Assembly (NCBI RefSeq): GCF_000172555.1
Contig: NZ_ABOX02000001.1
Coordinates: forward strand, 252,164 to 316,163
Origin: Pedosphaera parvula Ellin514
GTDB lineage: Bacteria > Verrucomicrobiota > Verrucomicrobiia > Limisphaerales > Pedosphaeraceae
Length of the DNA: 64,000 bases
Direction: 5' to 3'
The notes under the pieces are model-generated. The model saw only the letters and a list, made by a program, of their open reading frames with translations, was not told the DNA's origin and did not search any database. Position 1 is the first letter of the stretch. Each line of letters opens with the position of its first letter. Positions 56,155-64,000 of this stretch are shown here, one piece after another. A program made the translations under genes and the position numbers.

Positions 56155-56760
56155 TCAAGCATTGAGTGCGGAGTGAAGCAGCGCTTTTTCCTTGTCGGTG
56201 TAGGAGAGTTGCAAGGCGTGTTGCTGGGCGGCGGGGGTCATTTTCTTCCAGGATTTTTGGAGGGCGTTGATGACTTTGTCATCGGCGGTTTTGCTGGCGA
56301 GGTCGGCGAATTGGTATTGGAGGAAGACGAGGCAGAGGGCGTCTTCGAGGATGCGGCTTTCGGGGTCGTTGGGGAAATTCTTTTTGAGGTTGAGATTTTG
56401 GACGCGATGGATGGTGTCAGCGGGATAGCCGACGGTGCGGAGGATTTCACCGGCTTTTTCGGCGTGGAAGGACTTGAGTTTGGCACGCCATTGGAGGTAG
56501 CCGGGTTTGGTCATCGGGAAAGTGTGGCGGGGGATTTCCCAGCGGCAAAGGTGTTGGCAACGGGCGGCGAGGCGGAGTTCTTCAGAGGCATCAGGCGCCA
56601 GTTGCAGGACCCAGGAGGTGAGGCGTTCGGCGTAGAGGAGTTCGCGGGGACGAGGGTGGCCATCGACCATCTCGACATTCGGGTCGGCTGCATTATGTTG
56701 GTCGAAGAGGTCCAGCGCCGCTTGAAAGCGGGCAGGATCAGCAGTTTGAACGGGTTGCAT
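56155..56760 (-). CDS. DUF4202 family protein
   Basis: A 201-residue protein from ATG 56760, with characteristic segments [72 protein letters not shown] and [17 protein letters not shown]. The His and Asp residues suggest an HD-domain-like metal fold, but no activity is known to me. The frame is open 17 codons further upstream without family features. Divergent from the ClpX gene, 68 bp apart. Confidence 0.87.
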   Translation of the reverse strand: MQPVQTADPARFQAALDLFDQHNAADPNVEMVDGHPRPRELLYAERLTSWVLQLAPDASEELRLAARCQHLCRWEIPRHTFPMTKPGYLQWRAKLKSFHAEKAGEILRTVGYPADTIHRVQNLNLKKNFPNDPESRILEDALCLVFLQYQFADLASKTADDKVINALQKSWKKMTPAAQQHALQLSYTDKEKALLHSALNA

Positions 56761-56828
56761 CACAACGGCATTATAATTCAACTGAACATAAAGGGAAGGC
56801 GAACAGTCCAACCAGGCAGGAATTAATT

Positions 56829-58421
56829 ATGGCTACAGGACATTTTAACGGCCCACCGACACCTGAGGAGTTCCAGCGTCAACTGGCGGAGTTCATGCGC
56901 CAGCATCTGCATTCAACGAACAGTGCGACGGCCTCCAAGCCGGTGTTCGACACGACGGTGGATGGGCCGGAGTCGGAAGCGGAGAAGGAGGGTTTTAAAT
57001 TTGAATACAAGCCACGGGATATCAAAGCGTATCTGGACCGGTTTGTGATCCAGCAGGATGAGGCCAAGAAGGTGCTGAGCGTGGCGTTGTGCGACCATTA
57101 TCATCAGGTGCGACTCGCGTTTGAAGGGAAGGAGACACCGAATTATGCGAAGCAGAATATTATTTTGATTGGGCCGACCGGGGTGGGCAAGACGTATTTG
57201 ATTCGGAGCGTGGCGGACTTGATTGGCGTGCCTTTTGTGAAGGGAGATGCGACGAAGTTTTCTGAAACCGGGTATGTCGGGGGCGATGTCGAAGATTTGG
57301 TGAGGGAATTATATCGTCGCGCCGATGGTGATGCGGACCGGGCGCAATACGGGATAATTTACATCGACGAGATTGATAAAATTGCCGCTGCGAGCAGTTC
57401 GACAGGCCGTGATGTAAGTGGCCGCGGTGTGCAGACGAATCTGTTGAAGCTGATGGAAGAGACGGAGGTGCAGACGCGGTCGCCGCAAGATATTGCCGGG
57501 CAGATTCAAGCGATGATGGATATGTCACAGCGGGGCAAAAAGTCCGCCAGTTCGATCAATACGCGGCATATTTTGTTTATCGTGAGCGGGGCTTTTGATG
57601 GTTTGGATAAACTGGTGCGCCGACGTTTGCGCGAGGCGACGATTGGTTTTGCGGCGAAGGAAACCAAAGAGGAAACGGAAATCCAGGTGTTGGAACAGGC
57701 GCAGACGAAGGATTTTATCGATTTTGGTTTCGAGCCGGAATTTATCGGGCGATTGCCGGTGCGGGTGATTTGCCAATCGCTGGGAGTGGATGATTTGTTT
57801 GCCATCCTGAAGTCGTCCGAGGGAAGCATCATTCGCCAATACGAGCAGAGTTTTGCGGCGTATGGGATTGAGGTGTTTTTTCGAGAGGATGGGTTAAGGA
57901 GGATCGCTGAATTGGCAGCGGGCGAGGGGACGGGTGCGCGCGGATTGATGACGGTTTGCGAGCGGGTGTTTCGCAATATAAAATTCCAACTGCCCTCGAC
58001 GCAGGTGAAACGATTTCTGGTGACGAGGGAGTTGGTGGATAATCCCGCGGAAGAGTTGCAGAAGTTGCTGGCCGAGCAGCAGAAGGAAGAGCGACTCGTG
58101 GCGCGGCAGTTGGTGAATGAATTCGCGCAACGATTCAAGGAAAGCCATGGACTCAGGCTGAAGTTTACTGAAGCGGCGGCTGATCTGCTGGTTTCAAAAG
58201 CCTTGGAGCAGGGGCTGCAGATTCGGGATTTTTGCGCGGCTCGTTTCAAGGATTATCAGTTTGGGCTCAGATTGATCTCGCAAAATACGGGGCAGGAAGA
58301 GTTTACCGTGGATACTGATGCGGTGGAATCGCCGGATAAAATTTTGAGTGAATGGGTGGTGGCGAGTTATAAAGGAAGTGAATCCGGGAAAACTACTGGA
58401 ACCTCCAAAGCAACCGCTTAA
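56829..58421 (+). CDS. ClpX-type AAA+ unfoldase lacking the zinc-binding domain
   Basis: A 530-residue ATPase. Walker A is GPTGVGKT at residues 115-122, Walker B IIYIDEID at 176-183, a pore-like GYVGGD at 148-153, sensor-2 GTGARGL, and an IGF loop at 272-274, which is the ClpP-docking element. The N-terminal C4 zinc finger of classical ClpX is absent and replaced by a polar leader of about 55 residues. The C-terminal domain carries a long charged insert (about 400-445, [17 protein letters not shown]). It probably unfolds substrates for ClpP with a different adaptor range. No clpP is adjacent. Confidence 0.9.
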   Translation: MATGHFNGPPTPEEFQRQLAEFMRQHLHSTNSATASKPVFDTTVDGPESEAEKEGFKFEYKPRDIKAYLDRFVIQQDEAKKVLSVALCDHYHQVRLAFEGKETPNYAKQNIILIGPTGVGKTYLIRSVADLIGVPFVKGDATKFSETGYVGGDVEDLVRELYRRADGDADRAQYGIIYIDEIDKIAAASSSTGRDVSGRGVQTNLLKLMEETEVQTRSPQDIAGQIQAMMDMSQRGKKSASSINTRHILFIVSGAFDGLDKLVRRRLREATIGFAAKETKEETEIQVLEQAQTKDFIDFGFEPEFIGRLPVRVICQSLGVDDLFAILKSSEGSIIRQYEQSFAAYGIEVFFREDGLRRIAELAAGEGTGARGLMTVCERVFRNIKFQLPSTQVKRFLVTRELVDNPAEELQKLLAEQQKEERLVARQLVNEFAQRFKESHGLRLKFTEAAADLLVSKALEQGLQIRDFCAARFKDYQFGLRLISQNTGQEEFTVDTDAVESPDKILSEWVVASYKGSESGKTTGTSKATA

Positions 58422-58670
58422 GGCCTCGTGCGGAAATAACCTGATCTGATCTGCTGGTCCTCCGGTCGCCGGCCAGCGTTACTTCCCAGTCGCAGATCGT
58501 CTTGGATATGCTCCTTCGTTGCGCCTTGGTTGACGCCCCCGATGCTGGCGCATCTTATTTCTGAAGGAGGTCTATCCCTTTCTGAGTTTCCGAATGGGCG
58601 GGTATGCAGGTTTGGCCTCGTGCGTTGTCGTTCTTGTCAAGGAGCCGGCTTTATTCCTAGAATTCCGGCG

Positions 58671-60698
58671 ATGGCTGGCAAAGAAAAGATACAATCGGAA
58701 AGCGCAACGATTTTGCCATGGATATTTGTGGCACTCACAGCAATTACGTTGCTGCTCTACATGCCATCGCTCAAAGGTGACTTCGTCAACTATGATGATC
58801 CCGATTATGTCACCGCGAACGTGGAGGTGCAGAAAGGGCTGACAGGCGAAAGCATTCGTTGGGCTTTCACGACCGGGCATGCGAGCAATTGGCATCCGCT
58901 CACGTGGCTGTCGCATATGGTGGATTATCAGCTTTATGAGTTGAAACCGGCCGGCCATCATGCCACAAACCTGATTTTGCACACGGCCAATGTCCTGCTG
59001 CTCTTCTGGGTGTTGTGGCGATCGACGAAAAATGTGTGGCCCAGCGCAGTGGTAGCGGCGTTGTTTGCATGGCATCCGTTGCACGTGGAATCGGTAGCCT
59101 GGATATCGGAACGCAAGGATGTGCTCAGTGCTTTCTTCTGGCTGCTAACCATGTGGGCGTACGCCGAGCACGTGAGGGGGTTGAAGGAGTCCGGCAAGAA
59201 GACCATGCTGTTTTACGGCTTAAGTCTCATGACTTTCGCACTTGGGCTTCTGTCGAAGCCAATGCTCGTTACCTTGCCATTTGTTTTGCTGCTGCTCGAT
59301 TATTGGCCGTTGAACCGGTTGAGTTTGGAATCCAAGTCGGCGTGGCCCAGGCTGATGGTGGAGAAGGTGCCATTTTTTCTCCTGGCCTTTGCTGATAGTG
59401 TCACCACATTCCTGGTGCAGAAAAAGGGTGGGGCGGTTTCATCCCTGGAAAGCATTGCGTTGGGAGAACGCATTGCCAACGCTTTTGTTTCCTATCTGCG
59501 ATATGTAGGGAAAATGGTTTGGCCGGAAAACCTTTCCATCCTTTACCCGCATCCACATCCTGCCAAATGGCCGATTTTATTGGTAATCGCCAGCGTTGTC
59601 TTCGTCCTGGGGATGAGTGCTGCGGCTGTGGTTTGGGGAAGAAAGCAGCGCTATTTATTCGTCGGCTGGTTTTGGTTTCTAGGCACGATGGTTCCAGTGA
59701 TTGGCTTGGTGCAGGTCGGCATCCAGGCGATGGCAGATCGTTACAGTTATATTCCTCACATTGGTTTGTTTATTGTGCTGGCCTGGGGTGTGCCGGAGAT
59801 GCTCGCGAGTTGGAAGCAACGAATGGAGGTGTTGGTTTTGACAACCACCATGGCGTTGATTGCGTGCCTGGCTTTGACATTGAACCAGGAAAAGTATTGG
59901 TGCGACAGCGTCACGCTTTTCACTCATGCCACCAGGGTTACAAAGAACAATTATCTCGCTTATAACAATCTTGGTCACTGGCTCGATAATCAAGGCAAGC
60001 CGGATGAGGCGCTGGCGAATTACCAGAAGTCAATTGAGATTAATCCGAATTACGATGAGGCGCAGAATAATATTGGCTATGTGCTGGCAAAGAAAGGGAA
60101 GCCGGAGGAGGCGATACCCTATTATTTCAGTTCCTTGCGGTTGAATCCCAACCGGGCGGAAGTTCATAACAATCTTGGCAACGCCTATGCAGATCTGGGG
60201 AAATTGGACGAGGCCATCAGGGAGTATCAAGCCGCCTTGAAAATCAATACGAATTACGCGGAGGCTTATAACGGCATCGGCATCTCCCTCGCGAAGAAGG
60301 GTGATCTGGCCGGGGCTACACGGTGGCTGAGTGATGCGATACGTTTGAATCCCAAAAATGTAAGTTCGCATTCCAACCTTGGAAATGTTTATGCGATGCA
60401 GGGGAAATTTGATCTCGCGGCCATCGAATATAAACTCGTGCTCAAACAAAATCCTGACGACGCTCTCACTCACAATAATCTGGCCAACCTTTTGTCGGAA
60501 CAGGGCAAGCTCGATGAAGCGATTGGTGAATACCGTTCTGCCTTGAAGCTAAAGGCTGACAATCCGGAGGCGAATTACAATCTCGGGCTGGCGTTGTTAC
60601 GGCAAAATAAACGCGATGAGGCCCGGCAACACTTTAACGAGGCTTTGCGGTTGCGTCCAAATTATCCGGAAGCACAGAGGCAGTTGGGCGGACTTTAA
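58671..60698 (+). CDS. Polytopic membrane protein with TPR domain (TMTC-like)
   Basis: A 675-residue protein from ATG 58671; the 47 codons before it have no features. About ten membrane helices fill residues 15-410, with FVNYDDPDYVTANVEVQKGL, SNWHPLTWLSHMVDYQLYEL and WHPLHVESVAWISERKDVLS, the DD and H-rich loops of the TMTC/PMT-like glycosyltransferase fold. Seven or so TPR units follow (ANYQKSIEINPNYDEAQNNI type) to the end. This is a frequent Verrucomicrobia and Planctomycetes layout, possibly an O-mannosyltransferase-like enzyme. Confidence 0.85.
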   Translation: MAGKEKIQSESATILPWIFVALTAITLLLYMPSLKGDFVNYDDPDYVTANVEVQKGLTGESIRWAFTTGHASNWHPLTWLSHMVDYQLYELKPAGHHATNLILHTANVLLLFWVLWRSTKNVWPSAVVAALFAWHPLHVESVAWISERKDVLSAFFWLLTMWAYAEHVRGLKESGKKTMLFYGLSLMTFALGLLSKPMLVTLPFVLLLLDYWPLNRLSLESKSAWPRLMVEKVPFFLLAFADSVTTFLVQKKGGAVSSLESIALGERIANAFVSYLRYVGKMVWPENLSILYPHPHPAKWPILLVIASVVFVLGMSAAAVVWGRKQRYLFVGWFWFLGTMVPVIGLVQVGIQAMADRYSYIPHIGLFIVLAWGVPEMLASWKQRMEVLVLTTTMALIACLALTLNQEKYWCDSVTLFTHATRVTKNNYLAYNNLGHWLDNQGKPDEALANYQKSIEINPNYDEAQNNIGYVLAKKGKPEEAIPYYFSSLRLNPNRAEVHNNLGNAYADLGKLDEAIREYQAALKINTNYAEAYNGIGISLAKKGDLAGATRWLSDAIRLNPKNVSSHSNLGNVYAMQGKFDLAAIEYKLVLKQNPDDALTHNNLANLLSEQGKLDEAIGEYRSALKLKADNPEANYNLGLALLRQNKRDEARQHFNEALRLRPNYPEAQRQLGGL

Positions 60699-60827
60699 TT
60701 GTTTTTCGAAATAGGTTGACGGACTTAAACGGCCCGCATAAGTATTTCACAGTTCCTATTCGCACCACAGGAACAGTTGTATCCGTCCGCAGCCGGTCAG
60801 GTGTTATAAAAGGAAGATTCCAAAGAA

Positions 60828-63800
60828 ATGCTCATCGCGTATGTACGAGCGAAATTGGCTGGCACTTTCAATAACATTGTGAAAAAAAAATTCGTTAATG
60901 GTTCTGCTGTGCTCTCGGTTCTTGCATTATTCCTGCAACACTCCAGGGCGGCCACATTGTTTTGGTCTGCCGATGGCACCACGGCCGGGGGAGCGGGTAC
61001 CTGGGATACCACCTCGGCCCGTTGGGGAAGTGCTGCTTCCGGGCCGTTCCCGAGCATCTGGAACAACGTGAATGTGGATAGTCCCTCATTTGGTGGCACA
61101 GCCGGAACAGTTACCCTCTCCACGGCGATGACCGTCAACTCACTGATCACCACGGTGAATGGTTATATCTTCTCTGGAAGCCCGGTGCTTACCTTTTCAG
61201 GAGCCAATGCAGGCGTTGTGGCCAACCACGTAACTTCGAGCACGACGCTAAGCTGTAATTACACAGGCAGCATACTCAACAAAAGTGGAACCGGTCGGCT
61301 GGAACTTAACAATTCCCTCAACACAATAGGAAAATACAAAGTCACTGGTGGTTTTCTTACATTTCCCTCCGTCAACCGTTTCGGAACGGCTCCAGCAAGC
61401 CTGGTAGCTGACTATTTTAATCTGGATGGCGGAGGTCTTGCCGGCTCCGGTGCCACTGGCAGCCTTGGAGCTACTCGAGGCATCACGATCGGTGCTGGCG
61501 GGGCCTTTTTGGGAAACTCTTCCCCCGCTAATTCCCTCACGATTAATGGTCCTATTACCCGGGACTGCCGGCGGGGGGCTGACTGTCACTACAGGCAATC
61601 TTTTTTATTCCCCCATAACTTCCGGAGGTATTTGGATTCTTGGCAATACCGGAAACGACTGGAACGGACCGACCACGGTTTCGGGCGGCACTCTGAGATT
61701 AGGCGCTTCTGAGGTGATTCCTGATGGATCCATAGTTAATGTGAGCTCAGGTACGTTTGAAATGAGCGGGTACGTGTCGAGCATTTCTGTCGGGGCTGGT
61801 GGAACGGGATATACCACCGCCCCCACAGTGGCATTTTCTGGCGGTGGTGGAAGTGGAGCCACGGCCACGGCAACGGTCGCCAGCGGCGTCGTAACGGCGG
61901 TCACGATTACCGCCCTTGGCACCGGTTACACCAGTGCACCTACAATATCATTTACTGGGGTCGGCAGTGGTGCAACAGCAACGGCAACGGTTGTGGCCGG
62001 TCCTTTTAATGAAACCGTAGGCGGCGTGGTGCTCTCCGGCGGCACTATTTCCGGCGGCACTCTGACAGTCAACTCGCCTAATACATTTGCCATTTCGGGC
62101 GGCACCATCAGCGGCGCCATCCTCGCGGGATCAGGGGGTCTGACAAAAAGTGGCACTTCCACCGTTGCTCTCAACAGCGCCAATGCCTACACGGGTAAGT
62201 CCACGATATCCGGGGGCACCATTACCATCAACACTGCGACCGCAGATGCATGCTTCGGAACTCCCCCGGCCAGCGTGGTTGCCGATCAGCTCACCTTGGA
62301 CGGCGGAACGATTGCCCTGGGTTCGTCTGCGAATGCTTCGCTGAACACGAACCGCGGGATTACATTGGGCTCGGGTGGCGGCACATTTAGTTTGACCTCC
62401 AAAGATCTGACCGTCCCTGGCAACATTGTGGGTGTTGGCGGATTGGCAAAGAGCGGTGCGAACGCGCTCACCCTTAGTGGCGCAAACACCTTCGCCGGTA
62501 ATTTTACCATCATTGGTGGTTCCATTAATTTCAACGGAAATGATGTGGCCGGGCACGGTAACATCATTGTGGGCCCCACGACGTCAGCGGTTACCTTGCG
62601 CAGCAGTGGCACAAGTCCCTTCACATCCACAGTGACTAACAACATCACCATTAATGGTGGTGGGACGAGCGATATAGACACATTTGCCTCTTCGGGCAAT
62701 ACGTTGATATACAACGGTCGGATAAGCGGTTCTGGAGTGCTGCTTAGAGGCAAAGGTGGTGGAGCAGGGAGCGTTATTCTCCTGGGAAACAACAGCGCTT
62801 TCAGCGGGGGCTTGATCCTCAATCAGGGATCACTTTCCCTGGGCCATCAAAACGCTGCTGGCACCAGCGCCCTTACAATCTTGCCCCTGGCAGGAACCGT
62901 CACTCCCACCTTGCTTGCCAACACCGCGTTGACGGGCGGAAATGCAATAACGAATGCGATCAACATTGCCTCAACGAACAGGACTTTTGCGTTCGGCGGC
63001 ACGAATGATTTGGAGCTCTCCGGACCGATTAACCTTGCCTCCACCGCTGGAAGCACAACGCCCACCATTTCGGTTGCCAATACGGGGGCTACCATCCTGT
63101 CAGGAGCCATCAGTGGACCTTCGGGCATCGGCTTCACTGAGGGCGGCGCGGGCAATCTCACGATCAGCGGAGTTGCCAATACATACGACGGTGCCACTGT
63201 GGTTAATGGCAATCTCAGGGTGAACGGCAGCATCACTTCCAGCTCCAGTGTCACCATCAACGGTGGCGGCGTTCTTTCCGGGAATGGCGCCGTTCCTTCG
63301 GTGGCTTTGAATAGCGGTGGGACGATTTCACCTGGCAGCACGATTGGTGCTTTGACAACTGGCTCTGAAACCTGGGCTGGAGGTGGACATTATACTTTTC
63401 AAGTCAGTGACGCCGCCGGCGTTGCTGGAGTTGGTTATGACACCCTGGCTATAAACGGGACTCTTTCCATCAATTCCACCAGTGCAAATACTTTTTCAAT
63501 TGATATCAGTGGCGTTGCCTTAGCGAATTTTGACAACGCCCTAAATTACGTTTGGACCATTGCTTCCGCCACTTCGGTGAGCGGTTTCAGTCCGGATAAT
63601 TTCGCTTTGAATGTGAGCGGATTTGGTTCATTGGGCAACGGTGTTTTCGTCATCGCCCAGAGTGGAAATAGCATCGTTCTGAAATTCCTGCAAAAACCAT
63701 CTGTAACAAGCAATCCTGCGAGTCATATTGCAACTTATGGCGAAGGGATTTCCTTCAGCGTGGTGGCTGCGGGAGATCCTGTTTTGACCTATCAATGGCG

Positions 63801-64000
63801 GAAAAATGGTTCTGCGATCAGTGGCGCGACCAGTGCTTCCCTGAGCCTGACTGGCGTTCATTTGGGCGATGCGGGAAATTATGATGTGGTTGTATCCAAT
63901 GAGGCAGGATCGGCCACCAGTGCAGCAGCTTTGCTCGCGGTCAATAGAGCATCGCTGACGGTTGCAGCGGATAATCAGACACACGTTTATGGTGCAACCA
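60828..64000 (+). CDS. Second beta-strand-repeat surface protein, frameshifted and cut by the window end
   Basis: Signal-bearing N-terminus ([21 protein letters not shown], from ATG 60828) and then autotransporter-associated strand repeats ([52 protein letters not shown]). The initial frame ends at 61712 in nonsense after TINGPIT. An extra C in CCC at 61558-61560 accounts for this, and the frame one base over then stays open to 64000. The later part holds [21 protein letters not shown] twin motifs, an Ig-like domain ([19 protein letters not shown]) and the start of an MBG-type domain ([15 protein letters not shown]). Over 1050 codons are visible. Sequencing error or recent slip. Confidence 0.82.

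Noticed and set aside
55801-56826. 341-codon plus-strand open frame
   Set aside because: It is the antisense shadow of the DUF4202 gene and its sequence is Gly/Glu/Phe-rich nonsense without family features.
1-64000. CRISPR arrays and cas genes
   Set aside because: No regularly spaced repeats and no Cas-like proteins were seen; the repetitive stretches are coding beta-strand repeats.

Overview
The window most likely comes from a Verrucomicrobium close to Pedosphaera (subdivision 3, Limisphaerales-like). The signs are giant proteins with autotransporter-associated beta-strand repeats, a PVC-type haem-binding dehydrogenase with a C-terminal cytochrome c motif, a ThuA-fold protein, a lone pseudopilin with an H-x-DG-type tail, a two-component-propeller histidine kinase and a BBP2-type porin. 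The assignment rests on gene content only, because no rRNA or complete tRNA is present.

Layout. 1-8934: a propeller/Y_Y_Y histidine kinase (minus strand, cut by the window edge) and a NarL-type response regulator (minus) bracket a 1668-aa beta-strand-repeat surface protein (plus). 9024-11310: a gene graveyard holding 5'-truncated sulfatase, LysR, DoxX-like and hypothetical fragments plus a short element with terminal inverted repeats. 12814-28994: a co-directional 16-kb nitrogen-acquisition cluster. 29.0-34.0 kb: small genes, a lone pseudopilin, a ThuA protein, a tRNA-3'-end-like scar and a cloverleaf-forming element. 34.2-40.0 kb: an M36 (fungalysin) metallopeptidase with Calx-beta/cadherin-like tails, split by a one-base frameshift. 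40.5-48.6 kb: the PVC cytochrome, a Yip1-like membrane protein and a MacA/MacB-like efflux operon with two permeases. 50.3-55.5 kb: a patchwork island (ClcA channel between tRNA-3'-like repeats, a GFA/TetR pair, a broken DUF6958-like gene, a decayed IS4-type transposase). It is flanked on one side by an intact small gene and on the other by a fragment of its paralogue. 56.2-64.0 kb: DUF4202, a ClpX-type ATPase without the zinc finger, a polytopic TPR protein, and a second beta-strand-repeat protein that is frameshifted and runs off the window.

The centre of interest is 12814-28994. A NitT/TauT-type ABC importer is followed, in overlapping reading frames, by a NodB/PuuE-type hydrolase, a Rieske oxygenase with a CntA-like Glu bridge, the stub of a deleted SDR, a SUMF1-fold protein, a TIM-barrel isomerase and a membrane protein, and then a porin. 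After a terminator comes a NikR-like repressor that has lost Ni ligands. Its promoter is overlaid by a perfect 10-10-10 palindrome. It precedes two DUF1989 proteins (carboxyguanidine deiminase subunits), a biotin-dependent urea/guanidine carboxylase and allophanate hydrolase. The second half is the known guanidine-to-ammonia pathway. The first half looks like an uptake and dismantling route for a larger nitrogen compound, possibly a methylated or guanidino compound, and I know of no described equivalent. I could not find a guanidine riboswitch by eye, so control may have passed to the NikR-like protein.
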